NCBI GenBank assembly: GCA_963573385.1
Contig: CAUYLG010044469.1
Span: 1-64,000 of the forward strand
Length of the DNA stretch: 64,000 nt
DNA from: Cacajao melanocephalus
Lineage: Eukaryota > Chordata > Mammalia > Primates > Pitheciidae
Direction: 5' to 3'
Part shown: positions 38,966 through 50,689 of the stretch, piece by piece
How the letters are laid out: the number at the start of each line of letters is the position of its first letter
Position numbering within the stretch: position 1 is the first letter of the stretch
Translations under genes and position numbers: made by a program
Notes under the pieces: generated by a model
What the model was told of the DNA's origin: nothing
Databases searched by the model: none
The model's input: the letters and a program-made list of their open reading frames with translations, nothing else

Positions 38966-39170
38966 TTTGTAAGTTTGTTGATACCATTTTGGGCTGAATA
39001 ATTCTATGTTGAAGGTGGCTGCTTAGCAACATCTTTGGCTTCTGCCCACTAGAAGCCAGTAGCGTAGGACTCTACCCTTAAGTTCTTACAATCGAAAATT
39101 ACAAAAGTCATTGCCAAATGTCCAGGGGTGGGCATAGAAAGAAAATTACTTCCACTTTTGAGAACCACAA
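38966..39170 (-). mobile_element. MER20 hAT DNA transposon
   Basis: The order gggctgaataattctatgtt, ttagcaacatctttggcttc, tgcccactagaagccagtag, aagtcattgccaaatgtcca, then ttttgagaaccac is reverse-orientation MER20. About 205 bp, near full length. MER20 copies are known to have been co-opted as regulatory DNA elsewhere. Nothing here shows that. Confidence 0.85.
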
Positions 39171-39334
39171 TCAATTCACGTATTTTCCTTTTGTCTTGTA
39201 GATATAGACCAAGCTTTCCTATTCTCTTTCCTGGATGGCTAAAATAGGCTTTTAACTGGGCACCCAAATCTATACTGCTATTCTTTCCATTCTTCATGAA
39301 GCATGGAGTAAGTGCTGAAGTCAGCTGGGGTCTG

Positions 39335-39515
39335 CTGTGTCACACAGTTACTGTGTGGTTTTGGACAAAATCACGTTTCTTAACGCTTCACTCTTGCCAT
39401 GGGTAAACAATACAAATGTTATGGTGCTGTTGTGAGTATCAAATGTGTAACATATGCATGGTGCTCAGAACAGTCCTTGCCATAGGGTATAAACTTTCAA
39501 TGAATATTAGTTATG
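39335..39515 (+). mobile_element. MIR SINE
   Basis: 'acagttactgtgtggttttg', gacaaaatcacgtttcttaa, 'ctgttgtgagtatcaaatgt' and gtgctcagaacagtccttgc, in MIR order to its 3' end. Confidence 0.87.
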
Positions 39516-39579
39516 GTAGTCAGAATGGTCTTTGAAAGCAGAAGCCCTATGAAAACCAATGAAATGCAATGATACCACC

Positions 39580-40100
39580 TCTCAGCTAATAGGTTTGTCT
39601 GACATTATTCCTATCCACATAGCCATGCTGCACAAGGCTTCCTTCTGATACCTGTGATCTAGAGATTTTGTTTTGGTTTGTGCTATTTCCTGTTTACCCA
39701 ATATATTTGTAGCATGAATCCTTTAGGCCTCTTTGTGTCTGTTCTCTCAGAAATGCCCTTTTTCTCTATCTCTATAATCATTGCCTGTTTCACTTCTACT
39801 CTTCCTCAGCTTTCAGTCCAATCACCACTTTTGCAGAGAAGCCTTCCCTGGCCTGTATGACTAGATTGATTTACCCAATTTTACTAATTGATATATGTTA
39901 TACTTGTTTTAAACATTAATACATTTGCTATTAACTTTGTGTGTGATTCTTTGTATGCTTCCTCCACAAGCCTATAAATTATTTGAGAGCAAAGTTTTTT
40001 GTTTGGGTGGTTGTTTTAGTTTTGCCTGGTATTAGACTCATGTCAAGCATAATTATGGACTTATTATAGGCATTCAATAAATAATTCATGTTGTACAAAA
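39580..40100 (+). mobile_element. L2 LINE 3' end
   Basis: ccaatcaccacttttgcaga, gaagccttccctggcctgta, caagcctataaattatttga, gagcaaagttttttgtttgg and ggcattcaataaataattca are the final L2 3' UTR series in correct order. About 0.5 kb and well preserved for L2. Confidence 0.8.
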
Positions 40101-40924
40101 CTATGTAGATAGTTTTTCTAGCTGATTAAACATCTTTGAATATGTAAACTTAATGTACATTGTTTCGTAAATAAAAACCAATGTCTTTGCAAAGTTTCCT
40201 GAAGAAAGCAAGAACTGAGAAAAAGGCTATTTCCAGGAAGTTCATTCAAGGATAAACTATCCAACTGATTACCACTGTGGGCAACTGTGTCTGAATTTTA
40301 TTAGGGACTATATAGAAGGAGCCTGTGGAGAAAGCAGCTGTGAACTCTCTATCCAGGGGACAGAAGAGGTGCGTATTTATCTACTAGCTCCCACTGCCCA
40401 TGCTCAAGGATCCACTGCCTGGGTTCTAACATCCTGGCACTTGTATGTTTCACATGCATGAATAAAAGCTAAGCAGATGCGGAAGGCTTTCCCTGTGGCG
40501 AAGTCAAAGAAATCCATGACAGAAAGTCAAACAGTTGAAAAGCAAATATTAATGTCTAATAATGTATTTTCAGAACTCCTACTAAAGCAAATCCTATTTT
40601 CATACATTTATTGGTGAATTTCTTGTTCGCTAAATGAGTCTTTTTAGCTCAGTTAGACATTTTGAATGTTGATAATTTTAGGAAGTCTTTCGTAGAGCAA
40701 TTGAATGTTTCCTTTGTCTTTCATCATTTCTAAACATAGTTAAGTCTGATAGTTTGTTATTTATACATACTTGGTTTCCTTTCGTGCTTCCAAATTTCAA
40801 CAGAGTAAGTAAATAATTAGGTATTTTTTTCTAATAATGTTATACAATATATATTATCTTTATAATGCAAATCTTTGGCCCATTTAGAATTCATTTTGGT
40901 GCATCTAGGCAATGGATGAGTGAT
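40101..40924. other. Unclassified sequence
   Basis: No gene and no repeat that I can name. The right end may hold more of the L1ME fragment that follows. Confidence 0.5.
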
Positions 40925-41120
40925 CTAGTGATCCAGTTCTTCTTCACTCTTGCCAGCATTTAGTGTTATCACTGTTTGTTTGGTTTTGTTTAGTCTGTAG
41001 TCATTCTGATAGATGTATACTGATATCTTATTGTAGCTTGAATTTGCATTATCTTAGTGGCTAACAGTGTTGAAAATTGTTTCATGTGCCTATTTATCTA
41101 TGAATCCTCTTTAATAAAAC
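40925..41120 (-). mobile_element. Old L1ME fragment
   Basis: 'tcactcttgccagcatttag', gtagtcattctgatagatgt, 'actgatatcttattgtagct' and tgaatttgcattatcttagt are antisense L1 3' region landmarks with heavy decay. Confidence 0.75.
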
Positions 41121-41127
41121 ATAATTT

Positions 41128-41206
41128 TGTTCCTTCCTTCCTTCCTTCCTTCATTCCTTCCTTCCTTCCTTCCTCCTTCCCTCCCTCCCTCCTTCCCTCT
41201 CTCCAG
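41128..41206. repeat. (TTCC)n microsatellite
   Basis: About 18 TTCC-type units with CTCC and ATTCC variants, then CTCTCTCC. A pyrimidine tract with likely length variation. Confidence 0.96.
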
Positions 41207-41244
41207 GGATCTCCAGAGAAACAGAATCAATAAGAGGATAAATA

Positions 41245-41714
41245 GTATCTTAGTCCATTTTCTGTTGCTATAACAGAATATCTGAGGTTCAATAATATAT
41301 AAAGAAAAACAGTTTATTATTTACCTCATGGTTCCTTAGACTGGAAAGTTCAAGGGTCATGGCACAAGTGTCTGCTCAGCTTCTGGTGAGGGTTTTTATT
41401 GCTGGGTGAAAACATGGCAGAAGGTTAAAGAGGAAGTGGACACATGCAATGGAAGACTAAATCTGAAGGGTGTCCTCATTTTATAATAATCCATTCTTGC
41501 AAGAATGAACCAATTTCTGAGATAACTAATCCAGTCTCATGACAGCTACAACTTGCTCACTACTGTAAGAAAGGTACAACATTATTAATAAGGGATCTAC
41601 CTCCATGATCCAAATACCTCCCACTGGGCTCCACCCCCATCTCCTAAAACTACTGTGTTGATGATCACATTTCAACATGAGTTTTGCTGAGACAAACCAT
41701 ATCCAAACCATAGT
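41245..41714 (-). mobile_element. Solitary MaLR-type LTR
   Basis: Starts atcttagtccattttctgtt and ends caaaccatatccaaaccata. Middle landmarks: aaaacatggcagaaggttaa, 'aaatacctcccactgggctc' and catttcaacatgagttttgc. These match the antisense LTR of the ERVL-MaLR group (MST/MLT1-like). No internal region adjoins it. It is not a copy of the LTRs at 43-45.7 kb beyond family likeness. Confidence 0.75.
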
Positions 41715-41743
41715 AGAAGGTAGGTAGGTAGAAAGATAGGTAA
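41715..41743. repeat. Short (GGTA)n repeat
   Basis: Three clean GGTA units with flanking variants next to the LTR end. Confidence 0.85.
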
Positions 41744-41772
41744 GAAACAGAAGTAGAAGTAGTTTGTTTCTC

Positions 41773-41776
<4 letters not shown>

Positions 41777-41831
<55 letters not shown>

Positions 41832-41909
41832 TATATGTATATAATATACATATCTAATATATATGATGTATCATATATATCTATATATATCTCTCTATAT
41901 ATATATATG

Positions 41910-41941
<32 letters not shown>

Positions 41942-41942
41942 A
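41777..41942. repeat. Long compound (TA)n-(CA)n-(TA)n microsatellite
   Basis: About 166 bp: (TA)n from 41777, (CA)n at 41812-41831, then degenerate TA with GTATATA and CTCTC interruptions, ending in clean (TA)n at about 41919-41942. Strongly self-complementary and prone to length change and assembly error. Confidence 0.97.
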
Positions 41943-42125
41943 GACCTTAGAATGACCTTCAAGACCCACAAGAGCTGGCCTTCTATTAACTACCCAATCT
42001 CATGTGTTCCTAGTCTCCTCTTCACTGATTTATTCTGCCCACTAAACTCCCTAATATTCCCATTACACATTAGGCACACTCCTGCCACTTCATATACTGC
42101 TTCTTCTTCCAGGGATTCTAAAAGA
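41943..42125 (+). mobile_element. L2 LINE fragment
   Basis: 'ccttcaagacccacaagagc', 'tggccttctattaactaccc', aatctcatgtgttcctagtc and ttctgcccactaaactccct follow the L2 region before its 3' terminus. Confidence 0.7.
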
Positions 42126-42164
42126 AACATAGATCACTTCTGTATTTTGTCAAAATGTTTTAGG

Positions 42165-42326
42165 TAAAATGAAACAAAACAAAAAGCAAATTTTAAAGCA
42201 AAACAACAACAAAAGAAGAAATAAAAGGATAAAATAAAGAAGAAAGAAGGAAAATAAAGGGAAGGGAAGCAAGGAAGGAAGGAAGGAAAAATACACACAC
42301 ACACACATACACACACACACACACAT
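42165..42326. repeat. A-rich / (GGAA)n / (CA)n compound repeat
   Basis: A-rich purine run (42165-42250), GAAG/GGAA units (42255-42288), then two CA blocks (42292-42306, 42308-42326). The minus-strand frames here (42134-42428) are low-complexity artefacts. Confidence 0.93.
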
Positions 42327-42767
42327 CTTAGAAATTGTAGAAATACTAAGGAAATAAATAGAGTACAGTCTGAAATATTTTGTTTGCTCCTGATAAATGT
42401 ATGATGCATATTTCTGCACTGTTCTCACTTAAATAAACTCATAATGTAACCAGGTGAGCTTTTCTTATATTTGAACAAACATACAACCAAGACCTGCAGG
42501 GAGAACTAAAAATGACTTCTTTCAAAAATTGAATGAGTAGAAAAATAAAAGAGAAGGAAAATAATATTAGTAACATTTTTTAAACTTCACGTTAAACCTA
42601 TAGGACAACATGGACTATTTCAAGTCATTAGGATAACTCATTACCTTTGCGTTTGCTGCATTTAATTTGATTGGCTCTGCCTGGGTTTTCTATACACCCA
42701 ATCTATCCATGTGAGAGAGATGTTGGTGGGATTTGAGTTTAGAGCTTACCTAGCTGCAGGGCAGAGC
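42327..42767. other. Unclassified sequence
   Basis: No gene or named repeat. Confidence 0.5.
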
Positions 42768-42980
42768 TCAAAGAGCACAGGCTTTGGTGTCAGTCAGTCC
42801 TGGCTGATGATGCAAGTTCCGTGTGTTAGTAACCATAGAACTTCTTCAGAACTCAGTTTTCTTACCTGAAAAGTGAGGTCTTTGGTCTCATATACCTATG
42901 ACGATTAGTAATAGCAGGTGTAAAGAACTGTACACATAACAGAGACTTGGCTTATGATAGTAGTTAGTGCTGTGATGAAT
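42768..42980 (+). mobile_element. MIR SINE
   Basis: aagagcacaggctttggtgt, cagtcagtcctggctgatga, 'ttcttcagaactcagttttc' and ttacctgaaaagtgaggtct, then the 3' part to agttagtgctgtg. Near complete. Confidence 0.9.
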
Positions 42981-43211
42981 GTTTTTTAAAGGGGCTTGGA
43001 CTTGGAATTAGTCCCAAAAGAGTCACTGGAGACTGCGTAGACAAAGATTCTGACTATAAGACTTCTTCGACTTTTGAAGGACCTCTGATCCTTGGGGACA
43101 TGCTGGGGATATTTTATAGGACTGAAAATACAAGACATTGTATGCATATATATTGAATTTAACAATAAAAATATGAGCCGACAATTTGAGTATATATTTT
43201 AATATAAGATG

Positions 43212-43650
43212 TGTTAGCTCATTTGCATTGGTGTAAAGAAATACTCGAGAGTGGATAATTTATAATGAAAAGAGGTTTATTTTGGCTCATGGTTCTGCAG
43301 GCTGTATAGAAAGTATGACATCAGCATCTGCCCCTGTTGAGGCCTCAGGAAGCTTTCAATCATGGCAGAAGGCAAAGAGGGAGCTGGTATATAACATGGT
43401 GAGACAGGAAGCAGAGAGACAGAGCAAGAGGGAGAGCAAGAGACGGAAGGAGGAGGTGCCAGGCTCTATTAAACAACCAGCTCTCACATTAACTAACAAG
43501 ATGAGAATTAACTTATTATGGGGAGGGTGCCAAGTCATTCATAAGGGATCCATTGCCATGACCCAACACTTCCCACCAGGGCCCAACTCCAACATTGGGA
43601 ATATTATTTCAACATGAGATTTGGAGATGAAAAATATACAAAACATATTA
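43212..43650 (-). repeat. 3' LTR of the MaLR provirus
   Basis: Reads tgttagctcatttgcattgg at the left edge, then 'gataatttataatgaaaaga', caggaagctttcaatcatgg, 'gaggtgccaggctctattaa', and ends near aacatgagatttggagatga. This is the antisense LTR with its polyadenylation-side sequences (tttataa...aataaacctc in the family) at left. The 111-codon plus frame 43282-43617 is antisense LTR. Confidence 0.88.
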
Positions 43651-45296
43651 TTCCACCTCTGGTCCCCAAAATCTCACGTCCATCTCACATTGCAAATTAC
43701 CGTCATGTCTTCCCAATAGTACCCTAAAGTTTAACTTGTTCTAGCATCAACTTCAAAGTCCAAAGTCTCATCGGATATTCAAAGCATGTTTCTTCCACCT
43801 ATGAATCTGTAAAATTAAAAAATAGTTATTTACTTCCAAGATATAATGGTGGTAGTGGCATTGGGTAAAGATTTCCATTCTCTCCAGAGTTCTCCAGAGA
43901 AACAGAAGGGAGATATTGACCAAAAGAAAAGGGTAACAGGCCCCATGCATGTCTGAAACCCAGCAAAGCAGACATTAAATCTCAAAGCTTCAACATAATA
44001 TTTGACTCTATGGCCCACATCCTGGGGAAACTGGTGTGAGGGGTAGGCTCCAAGGCCTTGGGTAACTCCATCTCTGTGGCTTTGCAGGATGCAGTTCCCG
44101 TGCTGCTCTCACAGGTTAGGATTCAGTGCAGATTTCTCAGGTTCTGGGTACAAGCTGCTGTTGGCTTTACCATTTGGGAGCTTGGAGGGCAGAGGCTCCT
44201 TTCCCATAGTCTCAAAAGACAGTGCCCTGGTGGGGACTCTGTGTATGAGATTCAACCATATTTCCCCTGGGCACTGCCCTAGTAGAGGCTTTATGTAGGG
44301 GCTCCACATCTATGGCAGTCTTCTGCCTGGGAACCCAGGCTTTCTCATACATCTTCTTAAATCTAGGTAGAAACTGCAGCCTTCTTCACTCTTACATTCT
44401 GTGTACCCACAGGCCTAACGCCACATGGAAGCCACCAAGGATTATGGGGGATTGTGCTCTCCAAAGCAGCAGTTCAAGCTATGGCTGTAGTCCTTTCAAT
44501 GGAGACTGTACCTGGAGCTACCAGGATATGGGAAGCAGCATTGAAAAGGCTGAGCAGGGCAGCAGTGTCCTGGACCTGTCTCCTGAAATAATTCTGTCCT
44601 CCTAGGCCTCTAGACCTGTGATGAGATGGGCAGCCTGGAAGACTTCTGAAATGCCTTCAAGACCTTTTCTCATTGTATTGGCTATTAGCACCTGGCTTCC
44701 TTTAAGTCATGCAAATCTCTCTAGTAAGTGGTTCTCTGCAGCCCTCTTGAATTTCTTTCCTGAAAATACTCTTTCCTTCTCTAAAACATGACCAAACTGC
44801 AATTTTTTCCAAACTTCTTCACTCTGCTTCCTTTTTAAATATGTTTTTACTTTATTTCTTTGCTCCTATATCTGACTGTAGGCTGTTAGAAGCAGCCAAG
44901 TCACTTGTTGAATGCTTTGCTGCTTAGAAGTTTCTTCCTCCAGATACCCTAAGTCATCATTCTTAAGTTCAATCTTGCACAAATCCCTAGGACATGGGCA
45001 CAATGCACCCAAGCTCTTTGCTAAAGTATGACATGAGTGAGGCTTTGTTCCAGTTGCCAATAAATTTCTCATCTTCATCTGAGAACTTTTCAGCCTCGAC
45101 TTTACTGTCCGTATTTCTATCAGCATTTTAGTCACAACCACTCAACTAGTCTCTAAGAAGTTCCAAGCCTTTCTTCCTCATCCTGTATTCTAAGTTTTCC
45201 AAACTCTTCCAACTTCTGCTTGTGACCCAGTTTCCAAAGCTGGTTCCCCATCTTCAGGCATCTTTATAGCAATGTTCACTTCTAGTACCAATTTTC
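43651..45296 (-). repeat. MaLR internal region
   Basis: Antisense internal sequence in the order typical of THE1/MST-int: 'catgtctgaaacccagcaaa', ggtaggctccaaggccttgg, 'gtggctttgcaggatgcagt', ggtggggactctgtgtatga, taggcctctagacctgtgat, 'aatgctttgctgcttagaag', 'cagataccctaagtcatcat' and agtaccaattttc beside the 5' LTR, where the primer-binding region lies. About 1.65 kb, the normal length. Frames are all short. Any ancestral gag-like coding region is destroyed by stops. Confidence 0.87.
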
Positions 45297-45723
45297 TGTT
45301 AGTCCATTTGCGTTACTGTAAAGAATACTTGAGGCCAGGTAGTTCATAACAAAAAGAAGTTTATTTTGGCTCACAGATCTGCAGGTGGTACAGGAAGTAT
45401 GATTCCAGCATCTGCTCCTGTGAGGGCTCAGGAAACTTCCAATCACAGCAGAAGGTGAAGGGGGAGCCAGAAAATCTCATGGCAAGAGAGGAAGCAAGAG
45501 CAAAGGAGCAAGAGAGAGAGGAGAGAGGTGCCAGGCTCTTTTAAATGACTAGTTTATGTGTAAACTAGCAAAGTAAGAACTCACTTATTATAATGCAGAG
45601 TGCACAAAGCCATTCATAATAAATCTGTCCCCATAACCCAAACACCTCCCATGAGGCCCCACCTACAACACTGGAGATTACATATCAACATGAGATTTGG
45701 AGAAGATAAACATAATAATCTCA
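45297..45723 (-). repeat. 5' LTR of the MaLR provirus
   Basis: Begins tgttagtccatttgcgttac and ends near acataataatctca. Shares with the other LTR the blocks aaaagaagtttattttggct, 'gtgccaggctcttttaaatg' and aacatgagatttggaga. Both LTRs keep the family's purine-rich agagagagg tract. Confidence 0.88.
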
Positions 45724-45925
45724 AGCTATTTTTACTTACTAATTTATAGAAGTGTTTACATATGATAAATATATGTACAATTATATATGGTAAGTCAAAT
45801 GATCTTTAAGTTACATTTATAGTAAGTTAAATAATCTTTGTCTCAATAAATGCAGTCCACATTTATTACTTGAAATAAAGAAATCATGTACATATTAGTT
45901 AACATTTGCTGAGTTTTGCCAGGTT

Positions 45926-46128
45926 CCTTTATGTGCTCAAAAAAATAGGAAACATCAAAACAGCCAAGTTCTACGTGACCAAAAAGGAAAAGGATATATC
46001 TGAAGACACAACTGGAAATAGTGAAGAAGAAAATCAGGCTGTGCTAACTGGATGTGCACATCAAACACAGGCTTGGGTGAGAAGAGGAAAACTGAATATG
46101 AATGAAAATATATGCAGTTATGCCTTCT
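45926..46128 (+). repeat. Unidentified duplicated sequence, copy A
   Basis: Similar over about 200 bp to 47571-47755. Anchors are catcaaaacag (45953-45963 here, 47598-47608 in copy B) and gtgagaagaggaaaact (46077-46093 here, 47700-47716 in copy B), in the same order and orientation, with diverged sequence between. It carries a 74-codon frame (45906-46130) that copy B does not keep open. I do not recognise the family. Confidence 0.7.
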
Positions 46129-46149
46129 AAACATATTTATCTTTGCAGT

Positions 46150-46310
46150 TGTCTTTCTAACAAACCTATGGTAGAGGTTCTATTCTTATCCTCATTTTTC
46201 AGATAAAAAGCCTGAGGAACAGAAAGGTTAAACTATTTTTTCCTGTACACACCTAGCAACTGATGGAGACAGTTACAAACTGAGGCTGCATGACTTCACA
46301 CCCTAAGGAT
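46150..46310 (-). mobile_element. MIR SINE
   Basis: Antisense MIR: 'tatggtagaggttctattct', tatcctcatttttcagataa, 'aaagcctgaggaacagaaag', cacctagcaactgatggaga. Near full core. Confidence 0.85.
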
Positions 46311-46324
46311 AAAATGATGCACTT

Positions 46325-46434
46325 ATGACTACCTGTACACCCACATTTTTAACTTTTAGAATATGAATGAATGAAATTTATGACGTCTGCACACTTACAT
46401 TTTTATCTTTTAAAATATAAATGAATGAAATGTT
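46325..46434. repeat. 55-bp tandem duplication, two units
   Basis: 46325-46379 and 46380-46434 align without gaps at about three-quarters identity, each ending in gaatgaaat. Not part of a known repeat I can name. Confidence 0.85.
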
Positions 46435-46584
46435 ATATCTCCTCTTGTGCATGTTAATATTTCACAAACCATGATTCATGGAGTATTCTTCCCAGAAACT
46501 ATTCACTTTTGGACATAGAAGCTTGAAAAAGACTGACCATCAAATTCCTTTCTTTGAGGTTGATGGTGTTCATTAACATAGTAA

Positions 46585-46918
<334 letters not shown>

Positions 46919-47570
46919 CAAACACATAAATTTTAACAGTCAAAAAACAATCACACATGGAGATAATATATTTTCCTTTGCACATCTGTCAATGATATTC
47001 CCTTAATACCACCTTGGGAAGTGTTAGTTGAGGTCATTCTCAAATTAAGACCCAGTAGTGATGCCAGCAAACTTCCTTCTGCAGAAAGATCCAGCACACT
47101 AATTAGCCTTGTGGCACCTGGTTGTGTCTTTATTAATGGTAGATTTTTCTTGGCACGGTTTCTGATACAGTCCTGATGCAGATGTCATTTATTTTTTCTT
47201 TCTGACATTGGTCAACCTAGGGAACTTTATGATGTAGGCTTGTGGTAATATAGTAAAATAGTTCCCATTAAGTGAACGTTTTCCCAAATATTTCTTATCA
47301 AAAGGAAATCTTAAGAAAATATTGTAAATTAAAGATTTAATATTTGGTCTGTTTTAAGATTTCTAGTTAAAAACCTCAAAAAAAAAAAAAAGAAAAAGAA
47401 AAGAAAACAGAAAAGCCAAATTGAAAACTAATTCTGTATGCTTTGTAACCTGGCAAAAATAAAGTGTTTGAAGGCACAGATGAAATGAAGTCAATAGTCT
47501 TTACAATTGATATTTCTTCTGCAAATGAGACAGCCAGGTCAGACCCTAAGTATGATCCACGAGTACTGCT
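46919..47570. other. Unclassified sequence
   Basis: A-rich run at 47378-47406 (A14 then GAAAAAG units) may be an old tail. I cannot assign the 300 bp before it to a retrocopy. No gene. Confidence 0.5.
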
Positions 47571-47755
47571 CTTTTATGTATTCAAATGAATAGAAAGCAT
47601 CAAAACAGTCCAACTCTGAAGGAAGGGGAGGAGGACCCACATGAAAGACAAGGGAAGCCACCTGTGGCACACTGATGCCCACATCAAGCACATGTTCAAG
47701 TGAGAAGAGGAAAACTTAAAATACGAAAGAAGAAACATGCAGCAATAGCTTCAGA
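47571..47755 (+). repeat. Unidentified duplicated sequence, copy B
   Basis: Counterpart of 45926-46128, about 20 bp shorter between anchors. Both copies are followed within about 25 bp by a MIR, in opposite orientations. Confidence 0.7.
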
Positions 47756-47764
47756 ATACTGATT

Positions 47765-47840
47765 TTCTCCTGGGGCAAGTCCCTTTACATTTCAGTGACT
47801 TAGGGTCCTCATCAGTAAAATAGGTTCTAACATTTTTTAA
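47765..47840 (+). mobile_element. MIR SINE core fragment
   Basis: tggggcaagtccctttacat, 'ttcagtgacttagggtcctc' and atcagtaaaataggttctaa match the MIR central core. Confidence 0.65.
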
Positions 47841-48293
47841 TTCTACTTTTAGCTTTATAGCTTGCATTAGAGAGCTCCTCTTCTTACATGTATACATACC
47901 CCAGTTCCTTCCAAAGACTTTTAGGCACCTTATCAATAATGTTAATATTAAGATAAAATAAATTTTAAAAATTAAGGAAAAATTAAGACAGTGTTAATGT
48001 GAGCACACAGAAGTGCATGCATATACCAAGGACTTGCACAGCTCTTCAAGATGGGGTTTCAGTTTAATTCAGAATTTCCTGCAAGATAATGCCAAAAGAG
48101 AAAAACTGGTAGTATGAGAAATGTAACAGGCTCTTTTCTTAGCATGAGAAATTTAAGGAGCAGAAAGGCATGTCTGGTGTCGATGTGTAAAACAAACCCT
48201 GCACTAGCTAACTGTGAGAGGGTGCACGCATTGTCCTGGTAATTGCACGGATGTAGAGTATGATCACGCATTATGTTTGGGTGAATACCTCTT

Positions 48294-48595
<302 letters not shown>

Positions 48596-48974
48596 TTTTA
48601 AAGTGACAGGATATTACATCACTTGCTCTAACCCCCTGCTATTAATTTAAATTTGTGTTTGTTATTCAGATAAATGCAGATAACATAGTCTCTACCTAGG
48701 AATGTTTCTGATCTAGAGAAAAATATATTATTTTATTTTAAATACCATTACCTACACTGAAGATAATTCAATGACTTTTATGATTTCATGTACTCTTTAC
48801 TACCTAGGCTCAGCAGGAATAGTGTTTCCCCTATCAGGAGGGAAGGTGTACTAGAAAGAACATTCTATCTGCTGACCCTGTGACTCTGATCTATACCTGT
48901 CTGATCTCAGCATGCTTATTGATACAAAATGTCAGTGCTGTCTGACAGGTATCCATAGTGATGATTAATATTGA
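48596..48974. other. Unclassified sequence
   Basis: A faint MIR-like order around 48840-48910 is too weak to call. No gene. Confidence 0.45.
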
Positions 48975-49105
48975 ATTTATTTTATCTATTCAAGAAATAT
49001 TTACTGGATGACTACTATCCCAAGCACGAAGCTAGGCATCAAATCAGAAACTGAAAGAAAATGTTTATTACCTAGTGATAACATACACGAAGCCTATAAA
49101 ATGAT
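48975..49105. mobile_element. Ancient L2-like repeat fragment
   Basis: 'ctattcaagaaatatttact', ggatgactactatcccaagc and acgaagctaggcatcaaatc resemble the same old repeat as at 30960. Confidence 0.45.
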
Positions 49106-49869
49106 CATTAAAATTGCTTATTCTTGCTATTGCTCAGAGAAGGTACTTGTATTTTAACAACAAAAAAGGAATATAGATGTCAGGCCTAAGTATGAGTGAA
49201 AGACTATGTTGATTACTAATGCAATATCTATTGTATCTTCCAAACTTTTTTGATGGTATTTGAAAGGCTATGTGGCAAAGTCTCTGCAGCTACAGTTTGC
49301 TTAAATGTAAGAATCTGTCAGAATCTGTCTGAAAGAAGCTCCTAAGATCTGATTTTCTGCTATGATATATCTGAATGCATGCTTATTCATTTAAAAATTT
49401 ATGTGGCATTATGCTAGGTGATCTGATATGTACAAAAAATTACAGAACATAATCCATATCCTGATTTGATGGAACAGATATAAAGTTCTAAACTGTTAAT
49501 TATGAGGAACTATAAAGCTACTAATTTATATGGAACACTCCCTATAGTAGTATACCAAAGGATGGCCTCTCTGGGAAGACTATAATTGCAAAATGACCTC
49601 CCATCTGAATGAAAATTAGTTTTGTAAAAGTTCTCCCTTCCTCTGGGTAGATGCAGCTTTGTATTAAAGCACACAGTTTGGAAAGCTAGCTTATGCTGGA
49701 TGGTCATCCCCCTACCCTCTTGGCAGGACAGATTTGGGCAGGATTTAGACCACAGAAGAGAATTTGCAGCCCCGAGTTGGTGCCTCTAGAATCAATACCA
49801 GTGAGCAAAAGATTTCTTAGAAAATTAGTAAGGCTACTGTTTTTAAAATATTAAGAGATAAAAAGCTCC
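49106..49869. other. Unclassified sequence
   Basis: No gene or repeat I can name. Short frames only. Confidence 0.5.
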
Positions 49870-50240
49870 TATTAGGCTACTCTTTTTGAAGAAGGCTTTA
49901 TGAAAGAGGAAGAAAGATTAGTTGTATTTTGAAGAATATAGGTAGCATTTGCAAAGGTGGAAAAAGTTGGAGAGACACTGCTAGTTGGGTAGCTGAAACA
50001 GATCGAACAGGAAAAAGGAAGAAGGGAGAGGAAATTTTGTGGAAACAGCTGGTAAAGCATTTGGTTGGAACTGATGTTTTGAGAGAGAATTATGATATGA
50101 GACTAGAAATGCAGCTGGGTGCCAGCTGACAGGGGACTTTGAATATTAGAATAAAAAAATTAAACTCTATCCTTTAGGCAACAGCAAATCATTGAAGCAT
50201 TTTAAGAAAATTATTGATATAATTAGAAGGAATAATTTTG
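49870..50240 (-). mobile_element. Ancient L2-like repeat
   Basis: gggactttgaatattagaat, aactctatcctttaggcaac, 'agcaaatcattgaagcattt' follow the same ancient repeat seen at 36.6 kb (…aaggagtttggactttatcctgt…). Old and diverged. Confidence 0.5.
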
Positions 50241-50526
50241 GAAAATATCATTACAATGAAAAGACTTTTTAATTAAAGTAGAAATCAGTAACACACGGTT
50301 GTTACAGAGAAATGTAAAACTGCAGATAAAATAAGCAAAATCACCTCTAATTAAGCAACGTGTAAGTAATTATTAATTCTTTGATGTACTTAAATGAGAA
50401 TTCAATCCATGCATATAAAAGTATATACATTATAAAATGGATTCACAGTATGCATAATATTTTTGAAATGTGATGTCATTTAATAAAATAATATCAACTA
50501 ATACTTAAAAGGAACAGTAAATTGCA

Positions 50527-50661
50527 CCTTTTTAGTTTTTTGTAGTGGGGAGGATCTTACTATGTTGACCAGGCTCATCTCACACACCTGGCCTCAAGTG
50601 ATCCTCCTGCCTTGGCCTCCCAAGGTGCTGGAATTACAGGAGTGAGCCACCATACCGTGCC
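50527..50661 (-). mobile_element. Alu monomer (FLAM-like)
   Basis: Single antisense arm: ggggaggatcttactatgtt, ctggcctcaagtgatcctcc, gtgctggaattacaggagtg, ending accgtgcc. About 135 bp, no second arm. Confidence 0.87.
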
Positions 50662-50689
50662 TAGTAAGTTTATTTTTAATTAATATATT

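Larger units (their letters stand above)
43212..45723 (-). mobile_element. MaLR provirus (MST/THE1-type), both LTRs present
   Basis: Two LTRs of the same family in the same orientation bracket a 1.65-kb internal region. Because the element is antisense, the 5' LTR is at the right (45297-45723) and the 3' LTR at the left (43212-43650). The element is non-autonomous, and its reading frames are broken throughout (longest about 97 codons). Five-base flanks (agatg left, agcta right) do not match well, so a target duplication is not clear. The two LTRs differ at many sites, so the insertion is old. Confidence 0.9.

Noticed and set aside
41526..41971. Minus-strand frames with long IYIYIY and VCVCV runs
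   Set aside because: Translation of the TA/CA microsatellite.
44312..44605. 97-codon plus frame in the MaLR internal region
   Set aside because: The element is antisense here, so a plus-strand frame is not its coding strand.
47378..47406. A-rich run as the tail of a processed pseudogene
   Set aside because: No upstream transcript-like sequence or flanking duplication could be recognised.
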